This document shows positions 16,927 to 23,789 of a stretch of DNA of 40,740 nucleotides, one piece after another. The notes below the pieces were generated by a model, which worked only from the letters and a program-made list of their open reading frames with translations, ran no database searches and had not been told where the DNA came from. The stretch's first letter is position 1. Each line of letters begins with the position of its first letter. The DNA lies in contig WRKF01000182.1 of NCBI GenBank assembly GCA_009778165.1, forward strand, positions 1 through 40,740, in the 5' to 3' direction. The stretch comes from Defluviitaleaceae bacterium (lineage in GTDB: Bacteria > Bacillota > Clostridia > Lachnospirales > UBA5962). The position numbers were made by a program, and so were the translations under genes.

Positions 16927-18363
16927 ATGAAATGGGAAACAGTAATGGGGTTAGAGGTCCATGCGGAGCTTTCTACCCGCTCCAAAATTTTTTGCGGATG
17001 CTCCACCCTGTTTGGAGCAGAACCAAATACACGGGTTTGCCCTGTTTGTAGCGGAATGCCGGGTACACTGCCAATCCTAAACAAAACTGTTGTGGAATAC
17101 GCCATGCGACTGGGGCTTGCACTGGACTGCACAATAGCACCTCGCTCAAAATTTGATCGTAAAAACTATTTTTATCCCGATCTGCCAAAAGCGTACCAAA
17201 TATCCCAACTATATTCTCCTATCTGCACAATGGGCAAGATAGAAATACATCCGGAAGGTGAAGAGAGCAAAATTATAACCATAAAAGAAATTCACATGGA
17301 AGAGGATGCAGGTAAACTCATACACGAAGGCGATAGCACTTTTATCGACTATAACCGCAGTGGAATACCTCTGTTGGAGATAGTAACAGCTCCGGACTTT
17401 AGAACAGCGGCTCAAGTTGTAGCGTATTTGGAAAAACTGCGAGAAATTTTGCTGTACCTTAATATTTGCGATTGCAAAATGCAAGAGGGTTCACTAAGGG
17501 TAGATATTAACATTTCTGTTCGCTCTGTTGGTAAACCACTTGGAACTCGCACAGAAATAAAAAACCTTAATTCTTTTAAAGCTGTTGTTCGTGCTATAGG
17601 TAGCGAGCAAAAACGTCAAATTGGGCTACTGGAAAACAATAAACAAGTAGCACAAGAAACTCGACGTTGGGACGATGCCGGCAACACTTCTTTTGCCATG
17701 CGTTCAAAGGAAAACACCCAAGAATATCGCTATTTTCCCGATCCTGATTTGCCACCCGTTAGCATTAGCAAGGCTTGGTTAAAAGAAATAGAGCAAACTC
17801 TGCCGGAACTTGCCCATCAAAAGAGATTTCGTTTTGAGAAAGATTTTGGTATCTCTCCAAAAGATGCAAAAACAATAACAAGCCATGTAAATATCTGTAA
17901 TCTTTTTGAAACATTGGCAAAGGAAAGCAAACAAACAACAGAATCCGCCAACCTTGTAATCGGAGATATAATGCGCCTTTTGAAAGCAACAAACACCCTG
18001 CCCGAAAATCTTAAAATAGATCCCGACAAGTTGGTTTTTTTGATAAAGTTGGTTGTGGATAAAAAAATAAACAGATCCGCCTACAGAGAAGCTGTGGAAG
18101 AAGTTTTTAAAACCGATTGTAATCCACAGTTATACATAGAAAAAAACAGCTTATCCATGATAGGAGATGATAGTACAATAAAAGCCGTTGTAACAGAAGT
18201 TACTACAACCAATCCAAAAATAGTGCAAGATTATAAAAACGGCAAAGAAAAAGCCCTGGATTCGTTAATTGGCCAGTGTATGAAAAAAATGAAAGGTTGC
18301 GGCAATCCTGAAATCATAAGAGAAAACTTAATGCAAGCCATTTTTGAGGAAACAAAAAGTTAA
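16927..18363 (+). CDS. gatB: Asp-tRNA(Asn)/Glu-tRNA(Gln) amidotransferase subunit B
   Basis: A 478-residue GatB, full length. It begins with the family pattern WETVMGLEVHAELSTRSKIFCGC. It contains the NRSGIPLLEIVTAPD and EYRYFPDPDLPP hallmarks and ends in the helical tRNA-binding Yqey-like tail (from about 330). GatB activates the misacylated tRNA with ATP and accepts ammonia channelled from GatA. The ATG at 16927 was chosen because TAGGAGG (16911-16917) precedes it; an in-frame ATG at 16846 would add 27 unrelated residues. It lies about 4.7 kb from gatCA and is transcribed from its own consensus promoter, so the stoichiometry of the complex must be set across two transcripts. Confidence 0.95.
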   Translation: MKWETVMGLEVHAELSTRSKIFCGCSTLFGAEPNTRVCPVCSGMPGTLPILNKTVVEYAMRLGLALDCTIAPRSKFDRKNYFYPDLPKAYQISQLYSPICTMGKIEIHPEGEESKIITIKEIHMEEDAGKLIHEGDSTFIDYNRSGIPLLEIVTAPDFRTAAQVVAYLEKLREILLYLNICDCKMQEGSLRVDINISVRSVGKPLGTRTEIKNLNSFKAVVRAIGSEQKRQIGLLENNKQVAQETRRWDDAGNTSFAMRSKENTQEYRYFPDPDLPPVSISKAWLKEIEQTLPELAHQKRFRFEKDFGISPKDAKTITSHVNICNLFETLAKESKQTTESANLVIGDIMRLLKATNTLPENLKIDPDKLVFLIKLVVDKKINRSAYREAVEEVFKTDCNPQLYIEKNSLSMIGDDSTIKAVVTEVTTTNPKIVQDYKNGKEKALDSLIGQCMKKMKGCGNPEIIRENLMQAIFEETKS

Positions 18364-18375
18364 TTTGCATAACTA

Positions 18376-18404
18376 TATACATTTCCCGATTAATTTGTTA
18401 TAAT
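18376..18404 (+). promoter_or_regulatory. Promoter for cNMP-binding protein gene
   Basis: TATACA at 18376-18381 lies 17 nt before a perfect TATAAT at 18399-18404. A TG at 18396-18397 forms an extended -10. Transcription starting near 18411 would carry a roughly 200-nt leader before the ATG at 18614. Confidence 0.55.
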
Positions 18405-18487
18405 GTTTATATTGAAAACCTTTAATCGTTTTTAATTGTTTTCAGTAATTTTCAATAGATTTCAATATAGGCAGCTATAACCAACAT

Positions 18488-18555
18488 CCAAAAACCCGTC
18501 GAATTCCGGTATTCAGATTTTGGTATCAATCGGATACAAGGCGAGAGGTTTTTGG
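18488..18555 (+). promoter_or_regulatory. Possible structured leader element
   Basis: Within the leader of the cNMP-binding gene, ccaaaaacc (18488-18496) pairs perfectly with ggtttttgg (18547-18555) and encloses about 50 nt with further short complementarities. This could be a cis-acting RNA, an attenuator or a palindromic repeat. It matches no riboswitch that I recognise. Confidence 0.35.
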
Positions 18556-18613
18556 AGTATCTGTAATTATTGTGAATTTTTAAGTTAAATTACTACCAAA
18601 GAAGGAGTTATTT

Positions 18614-19228
18614 ATGCTGAACATAACAGAACTAAGCAAGGCATCGCCTATAAAAACTCTTCAAGAGGGTTATATAGTAATAAAAGAAAAAGAGCGAGAG
18701 CCCTACAATATGTATGTACTGCTAAAAGGTGAGGTAGGGGTATACAAAGATCACGGCACAAAAGAAGAAATTTTGCTCGACATACTTAAACCGGGGGCTT
18801 TTTTCGGTGAAATGTCGCTGTTTTTGCACGAGGCGCGTACTGCCACAGTGATAGTGCTAAGAGAATCTCAACTGTTGGAGATAAGTCAGCAAAATGCCTA
18901 TGAAATGATAGAACAGCATCCCGTTGTTTCTTATGATCTTATAAAAGCCTTGTGTGAAAGGGTCAAAAACCTAAATGACGAGCTAAAAAGAGAAAGAGCC
19001 GACATGTACAAAGGTTTTTTGAACGAAAACGAACAAGCCCGCTATTTGCAGGAAGGCGAGGAGTGGGGTATAATAAAGGGCAGACAAGAAGGTGAACTCT
19101 TTGGCGTTATAAAGGGGAAAGTCGAATTGTTATACAGAGATTTCAGTATGCCCCCGGAACAAATAGCCAAAAGATTACTAATAACAAAAGACAGGGTCAC
19201 AAAAATAATAGATAACTTAAATTTTTGA
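18614..19228 (+). CDS. Cyclic-nucleotide-binding protein with Rpn-like tail
   Basis: A 204-residue protein. Residues about 10-125 are a cNMP-binding (Crp/Fnr N-terminal) beta-roll. The phosphate-binding cassette FGEMSLFLHEARTATV keeps the Gly-Glu and Arg positions expected for ligand binding. Instead of the usual Crp helix-turn-helix, the C-terminal part has a Gly/Glu-spaced linker (EGEEWGIIKGRQEGELFGVIKGK). It then ends in a short helical segment (LLYRDFSMPPEQIAKRLLITKDRVTKIIDNL) like the end of Rpn/PD-(D/E)XK transposase-like proteins; compare the gene at 40082. This terminal segment might be a minimal helix-turn-helix, so DNA binding is not excluded. The ATG has AAGGAG at 18601-18606. A rho-independent terminator follows. 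Confidence 0.7.
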   Translation: MLNITELSKASPIKTLQEGYIVIKEKEREPYNMYVLLKGEVGVYKDHGTKEEILLDILKPGAFFGEMSLFLHEARTATVIVLRESQLLEISQQNAYEMIEQHPVVSYDLIKALCERVKNLNDELKRERADMYKGFLNENEQARYLQEGEEWGIIKGRQEGELFGVIKGKVELLYRDFSMPPEQIAKRLLITKDRVTKIIDNLNF

Positions 19229-19237
19229 CAAAAAACT

Positions 19238-19274
19238 CCCGGACATTTGAAAAACACAAATATCCGGGTTTTTT
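19238..19274 (+). terminator. Rho-independent terminator
   Basis: The arms cccggacatttg (19238-19249) and caaatatccggg (19257-19268) pair with one mismatch around a 7-nt loop. TTTTTT follows at 19269-19274. It ends the cNMP-binding gene 10 nt after its stop. The upstream A-run lets it also act on leftward transcripts. Confidence 0.85.
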
Positions 19275-19323
19275 AAGTGAAAAAATCAAGTTTTAACTTC
19301 TATTCCAAATTTTATCTTAACTT

Positions 19324-20697
19324 CTATGCGTAGTTTTTACTTGTGTTAAATATCTGATCAAATCGTGTCAACATCACAAAATTGCCTTTTATTTTTAAAC
19401 TTCCTGTCATAAACGCTTTTTGGGCACTTACCTTTCCCGTTATTACCCTAATCCAGTCGTTTTCATTGCTAATAACTGTTAATGTGGGGTTGTTTGTGTT
19501 ACCGTCATAGTAAGAGCAATCCATACCATTCACTAAAATATAGCCGTCAAAACCGCTTGCACCGCTAATATTAAGCTGTATTGAACAGTTCAAATCTCCT
19601 GCCAACTGCGGTTGGTAATGGTGTATCAGACTCGCCGTTATTTGGCGAGGGGTTTTTTGGCTTGGCATCGCTGTAGCTGTATTTTCCGTCGGTCTTGCCA
19701 TTGAGGTGGCTCGGTACTGTGTGGGTATCTCTTGCACAGGTTCGGGAGCAGCATTATATTTTTTTGAAAAAAAGCTGGTAATCTCTTGTATATCTTCGTC
19801 TTGGCGCTTGTTGAAATTGTCTATAACCGAGCTATTATAAGGGGTTGAGTTTTGTGTCATTGGGTTTGGGGGTGGGGGAACGCTATATCTTGCAACGGGG
19901 TCGGGAGCAAAAGTAGGCTGATGTTGTGGTTGAGCCAATTGGGGCCCCACAGCCCGCTGCCCTCCCATAAATGAACCTTGGTACACATTTGTGGAGGTAT
20001 GTTGGGGTTGCTGCATGGAAGCACCGGACCCGGCGGCGGCTTGTTGCGGCATTTGGTACTGTTCCTGATACTGCTCAGGGTACGAATCGGCTACATATGT
20101 TGGTGGTACATATGGTTGGGGATGCGGGGGCTGAGTCGGCAATACCATGGGATACTCTGCATGGCTGTCTTTCCCAACTTTTGGAGTATAAAACTTGCGC
20201 TTTTGGCGTACCATTCGGTAAAAATCCTCTATCTGTTTTTCTACCAATTCTTTATTGTTTTGTGTTCCGAAAAATTTCTCGTCCAAAAAAATCCGCACAC
20301 TATCGTAACCCCCAAGGCTAGTTACAGTTTTGGAAAGGCTGTTTATTGTACTCGTTTCTCCGGCAGTGCTTAGCACAATAAGCATACAGTTTTTGTGTTT
20401 TAACACGTCCGGTTCTACCTCTAAATGTTCCAAAAAAGTTTGCAACACAGAAGATACCCCACAAATTCCGGCTGTTGTGGCGATTATCAAGCCACTTGCA
20501 TTTTTTATCTCATTTATAAATTCGGCAGCAACTTGGCTTTTTATACCATCGTAATAAGGTACAGTAGTAGGCGGCCCAAGATTAAGCTCCTTTACAGGCA
20601 TACCCAATTCGGCCAATGTGTTGTTTACCAAATTAGTGATTTTCAAAAGACCTTTATCGTAATTTTTAACACTGCCAAACAAGGAAACTATTTCCAT
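19324..20697 (-). CDS. Flavodoxin-fold protein fused to SCP2-like domain
   Basis: A 457-residue three-part protein. Residues 1 to about 165 form a flavodoxin/NADPH-dependent FMN reductase-like fold (MEIVSLFGSVKNYDKG, then the GLIIATTAGICGVSSVLQTFLEHL segment). Residues about 170-365 are a Pro/Gln/Tyr-rich low-complexity linker with several PPP and QQ runs. Residues about 368-455 resemble an SCP2 (sterol carrier protein 2) domain: FDGYILVNG, LTVISNENDWIRVITGKVSAQKAFMTGSLKIKGNFVMLTRF. SCP2-like domains bind lipids or other hydrophobic ligands. The N-domain lacks the cysteine cluster of the gene at 2858, and whether it binds flavin is uncertain. The start has AGGAGGAGCC just ahead. It follows the YdcF-like gene by 8 nt. 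The combination suggests a redox or lipid-handling role, but the function is not known. Confidence 0.65.
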   Translation of the reverse strand: MEIVSLFGSVKNYDKGLLKITNLVNNTLAELGMPVKELNLGPPTTVPYYDGIKSQVAAEFINEIKNASGLIIATTAGICGVSSVLQTFLEHLEVEPDVLKHKNCMLIVLSTAGETSTINSLSKTVTSLGGYDSVRIFLDEKFFGTQNNKELVEKQIEDFYRMVRQKRKFYTPKVGKDSHAEYPMVLPTQPPHPQPYVPPTYVADSYPEQYQEQYQMPQQAAAGSGASMQQPQHTSTNVYQGSFMGGQRAVGPQLAQPQHQPTFAPDPVARYSVPPPPNPMTQNSTPYNSSVIDNFNKRQDEDIQEITSFFSKKYNAAPEPVQEIPTQYRATSMARPTENTATAMPSQKTPRQITASLIHHYQPQLAGDLNCSIQLNISGASGFDGYILVNGMDCSYYDGNTNNPTLTVISNENDWIRVITGKVSAQKAFMTGSLKIKGNFVMLTRFDQIFNTSKNYA

Positions 20698-20705
20698 GGC
20701 TCCTC

Positions 20706-21332
20706 CTAAGTGATTATATACAAAAGAAAGTTAGCTATAACAGATAGTGGTTCACGCATATATGCAAGCATCACCTCAACTCCAAAGGGGATTGGGCTAG
20801 GCGCAGGATATATGTTATCAAAATATAGCCCCCCCAATAACAAACTGCGGTACATGTGAAAGCCGTTTGTTACAACAATAATGCTTTGCATATCAAGGCT
20901 TTCGGCAATGCTGTGTACCATATTGAAATTTTGATAAGTATTGTTAGAGCTTATCTCTGTTAACACACTGGTGGGGGGGACACCCGCCTCTAAAACATGG
21001 TTAGCCATTACATAACTAACAGCTACACTGCTGTTTGGGCCAACGCCGCCGGTTAATATAATATATGGGGCATAACCCTTAGCATAAAGCTCCACCGCAG
21101 TTTTCAGGCGTGCAGTAAGCCACGGGCTGGGGTTGCCTTTGTCATCTATTGCGTGTCCCAGTACTACAATTGCATCGGCGTTTTTTGGGGCAAAATAGCT
21201 GCTGTTGCTAACGACAAACCCCAACAGCACACTCCACAAAACAAACAAACAGAGTGCAACCAACATCAGAGATATTGTTAGTTTTTTGATTTTTTTGTTG
21301 TTTTTGTAAATTTCTTTGAGTTTTTCAGTCAT
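20706..21332 (-). CDS. YdcF/SanA-like DUF218 membrane protein
   Basis: A 208-residue protein with one N-terminal membrane anchor (about residues 18-42) and a DUF218 domain. The domain shows the family segments ADAIVVLGHAIDDKGNPSPWLTARL, ILTGGVGPN, SNNTYQN and IVVTNGFHMYRS. DUF218 proteins such as YdcF and SanA are linked to envelope integrity; biochemical roles are poorly defined. No Shine-Dalgarno sequence is visible before the ATG. The best promoter (TATAAT at 21356-21351) would leave a leader of only about 12 nt, so translation may start near the 5' end. It forms a two-gene unit with the flavodoxin/SCP2 gene. Confidence 0.8.
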   Translation of the reverse strand: MTEKLKEIYKNNKKIKKLTISLMLVALCLFVLWSVLLGFVVSNSSYFAPKNADAIVVLGHAIDDKGNPSPWLTARLKTAVELYAKGYAPYIILTGGVGPNSSVAVSYVMANHVLEAGVPPTSVLTEISSNNTYQNFNMVHSIAESLDMQSIIVVTNGFHMYRSLLLGGLYFDNIYPAPSPIPFGVEVMLAYMREPLSVIANFLLYIIT

Positions 21333-21350
21333 TGTAATATATTAACATAG

Positions 21351-21380
21351 ATTATAAAGATTGTAAAATAGATTTTACAA
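21351..21380 (-). promoter_or_regulatory. Promoter with palindromic operator-like site
   Basis: On the minus strand, TTGTAA (21380-21375) lies 18 nt before TATAAT (21356-21351). Overlapping the -35 and spacer is a perfect 9-bp inverted repeat, ttgtaaaat-ag-attttacaa (21361-21380), well placed for repressor binding. It resembles the GlnR/TnrA box but has an 8-nt rather than 7-nt centre, so that assignment does not fit exactly. Confidence 0.5.
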
Positions 21381-21491
21381 ACACCAAACTTCTTGCGAAT
21401 CCGCACAAAAATAATTTCACAAGAAGTCTATATAACACTTTCCTTGACGGTTGTCTCAACTTCAAAAATCACAAAGCGCTAAATTAAGGAA

Positions 21492-21541
21492 AGCAAATTA
21501 ACTTTTGCGGTTTAAAAGGGACAACGAAAAGTTAATTTGCT
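21492..21541. repeat. Dispersed palindrome element, copy B
   Basis: A perfect 15-bp inverted repeat, agcaaattaactttt (21492-21506) and its complement at 21527-21541, with a 20-nt loop. The loop tttaaaagggacaacg matches the reverse complement of the loop of copy A at 3831-3880 almost exactly, and the flanking ttaaggaaa is shared too. It lies just after the stop of the REC-GGDEF gene and may serve as its transcript end. Confidence 0.8.
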
Positions 21542-21545
21542 AATA

Positions 21546-22484
21546 TTATCCTCCCGAAAGAAAAACAGCTACATCCTCGGAGTTTAAGTAATGCTCTGTG
21601 CGGTTTCGGCCGTTTCTTTTGGCACGATACAGAGCTTGATCCGCCTGCTCAATATAATGGAAAACATTAAACGAATCAGTCGGAAAGTTTGTATACACGC
21701 CAATAGACACAGTGATTTTCACTTTTTCGTCAGAACCTCTACGGTTAAAATTTCCCAGTTTTTTTCTGATTCTTTCCGCGATTTTTACCGCATCCAAAGC
21801 AGAAATTTCGGGGAGCAGTGCTATAAACTCCTCTCCTCCCCAGCGAGCCACAAAGTCTGTACTACGTTTTAAACTGCTTTTAATCCCGGTAGCTACTTGT
21901 TTTATTACTGTATCACCATACAAATGCCCATAGGTATCGTTAACATTTTTGAAGTGATCAATATCTATCATTAAAATGCTGATAGTATGCCCGGCTACAA
22001 TAGCACGTTGCCATTCCATGTTAAGAACAACCTCGGCTTTTCTGCGGTTAGGTATTTGGGTAAGACCGTCTATCATTGACAGTTTTTCTATTGTCTTCAT
22101 TTGGTTAAATATCGTAATTTGGTTTGCAACACGTAACCTAACAATACCCGGGCTAAATGGCTTGGTTATATAATCACTGGCTCCCAAAAGAAGCCCCTTT
22201 TCTTCAGATTCATGGTCGTTTAAACCCGATATGAATATTACGGGTATATGGCGAGTGTCGTCTTCGTTTTTTAGGGCAGATAACACTTCAAACCCATCCA
22301 TATCCGGCATCACAATATCCAACAAAATAATGTCCGGCAATTGTTTAAGAGCTATTTTTATCCCTTCCGAACCGGATTTTACGGCAAAAACAGTATATTC
22401 CTCTGCCAATATTCTATGCAAAAGCATTATATTGGTCGTATTGTCGTCAATTACCAGTATGGAATTTTTTTGAGTTTCATTCAT
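21546..22484 (-). CDS. Response regulator diguanylate cyclase (REC-GGDEF)
   Basis: A 312-residue protein. The receiver domain (about 8-125) has the acid pair in ILVIDDN, acceptor Asp in ILLDIVMPDMDG and the conserved KPF lysine. The GGDEF domain (about 140-305) has the active-site signature RWGGEEF. A canonical RxxD inhibitory site (RSTD) lies five residues before it, so the enzyme should be active and feedback-inhibited by c-di-GMP. It makes cyclic-di-GMP from two GTP in response to phosphorylation. ATG 22484 has GGGAGGACC ahead. It follows the DUF3048 lipoprotein gene by 14 nt. It is the only stand-alone receiver in the window, and so a possible but unproven target of the HPt domains of the three hybrid kinases. 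Confidence 0.92.
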   Translation of the reverse strand: MNETQKNSILVIDDNTTNIMLLHRILAEEYTVFAVKSGSEGIKIALKQLPDIILLDIVMPDMDGFEVLSALKNEDDTRHIPVIFISGLNDHESEEKGLLLGASDYITKPFSPGIVRLRVANQITIFNQMKTIEKLSMIDGLTQIPNRRKAEVVLNMEWQRAIVAGHTISILMIDIDHFKNVNDTYGHLYGDTVIKQVATGIKSSLKRSTDFVARWGGEEFIALLPEISALDAVKIAERIRKKLGNFNRRGSDEKVKITVSIGVYTNFPTDSFNVFHYIEQADQALYRAKRNGRNRTEHYLNSEDVAVFLSGG

Positions 22485-22498
22485 TATACCGGTCCTCC

Positions 22499-23674
22499 CT
22501 AGCCTTCTTGAGAAGGATATTGCACATATTCAACTTGGCTAATTTGGTTGGCAAAATTGTTAAAAACGGGGGTTGCAGATGTTTGTAACAAACCTATCCA
22601 TGTGGAGCCGGGGTTTAGTGTAAGGGGGTTGCCGCTAATATCTGCAAAAAATGTCGGTTGGTTGGCGGATCCTCTCTCCCACACAATTGGTATATATGCA
22701 CCATTCGTAACTAAATACCCTGTACCTGTACCCAACAAATTGACGTTTATTCGCCCTTCACTATCGCCGGGTATTGGGTTTTTTGGAACTTGCTGTATTA
22801 TAATATTTGCTACAGCCACTTGTGTGCCGGTATATTCATCTACATGAGGGTCGTTTCGTTGGTAGCGGTAAAACAACCCACTTTCAGCGTCAAACTCAAA
22901 TATAGATTGCTGAAGGCCGGAAAAAGGCATAACAACTTGGGTAACGGGATTACCTAAAAGAGCCGTTTGTTGGTCAAAAAAGTTGAACATAAAAACGGTG
23001 TTTTGGTGAAGCCGAAACCCCCTGCCATACATAAATTCGTGCATGCTGAGCAAATTGGTATAGGAGCTGTGCTCTCTCATGCGAGGCACACTAAAGCGTT
23101 GGGCATCTCTCCAAAAATAACGACCTTCCAGCGACATACCGTCGGCATTTTGTATGCCCAGGGTGCTGATTGCCGTGTATCCCGTGGGGCTACCGCCGTG
23201 ATGTGCCAGCACAGCATCGTGATTTAGTGCCAAAATTGCAAAATAGTCCCTTGTGCTACGTATAGGGCCTATTTTGTCTGCGGTGGCATCGGTAAAAACA
23301 GCCAAAAGTCTGGTAATACCACCCTCAGCCAACACCTCGTATATTATATCGGCTTGAGATATGCCACTATGAGGTAACGCTTGAGGAGCGTTGTTGATAA
23401 CAAATGCAACGGGGCGGCGGCTTGCCAGTTCTTCATATACCCACATCCCCGTAAAGGGGTTGATTGCCATACCTTCAAAGAGGTCAATGGGATCGTCCTC
23501 CGGTTGCTCTGCCACTTCTTGCACCTCCGGGGGGGCGGGAGCAGGTTCAGGCTCATAAATTTCTACCAATTGGGCCTGCTCTCCACCACCACAGGCAACA
23601 GCAATCACAAGAATCAGTGTATACGCTGTCGCCATAAAAATTTTTTTAACAAATGAGTGTGATTTCATGTTCAC
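22499..23674 (-). CDS. DUF3048 lipoprotein (YerB-like)
   Basis: A 391-residue exported protein. The N-terminus has a basic segment, a hydrophobic stretch and a lipobox-like IAVAC at about residue 28, followed by Gly-Gly-Gly, so it is probably a lipoprotein. A Pro/Glu-rich linker (about 36-65) leads into the DUF3048 domain: RRPVAFVINNAPQALPHSGISQADIIYEVLAEGGITRLLAVF and KIGPIRSTRDYF are hallmarks of YerB-like proteins. The biochemical role of the family is not established. The GTG at 23674 has GAAAGG eight bases ahead; an ATG two codons later is the alternative. It is the first gene of a pair with the REC-GGDEF gene. A 13-nt direct repeat (taaacctttcatt) just upstream duplicates the ribosome-site region. 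Confidence 0.85.
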   Translation of the reverse strand: MNMKSHSFVKKIFMATAYTLILVIAVACGGGEQAQLVEIYEPEPAPAPPEVQEVAEQPEDDPIDLFEGMAINPFTGMWVYEELASRRPVAFVINNAPQALPHSGISQADIIYEVLAEGGITRLLAVFTDATADKIGPIRSTRDYFAILALNHDAVLAHHGGSPTGYTAISTLGIQNADGMSLEGRYFWRDAQRFSVPRMREHSSYTNLLSMHEFMYGRGFRLHQNTVFMFNFFDQQTALLGNPVTQVVMPFSGLQQSIFEFDAESGLFYRYQRNDPHVDEYTGTQVAVANIIIQQVPKNPIPGDSEGRINVNLLGTGTGYLVTNGAYIPIVWERGSANQPTFFADISGNPLTLNPGSTWIGLLQTSATPVFNNFANQISQVEYVQYPSQEG

Positions 23675-23789
23675 TATCTAAACCTTTCATTCTAAACCTT
23701 TCATTTTAGAATTAAAATTAAAAAAAACTAAAATTAAAACTTCCATATTCCATGCTTATTACTTATTGTTCATTGCTTCTGAACTTATC

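Noticed and set aside
18488-18555. Leader considered as a known riboswitch
   Set aside because: I could not match it to any riboswitch consensus I know; listed only as a possible structured element.
21361-21380. Palindrome considered as a GlnR/TnrA box (TGTNA-N7-TNACA)
   Set aside because: The centre is 8 nt rather than 7, so the consensus is not met; kept as an unspecified operator-like site.
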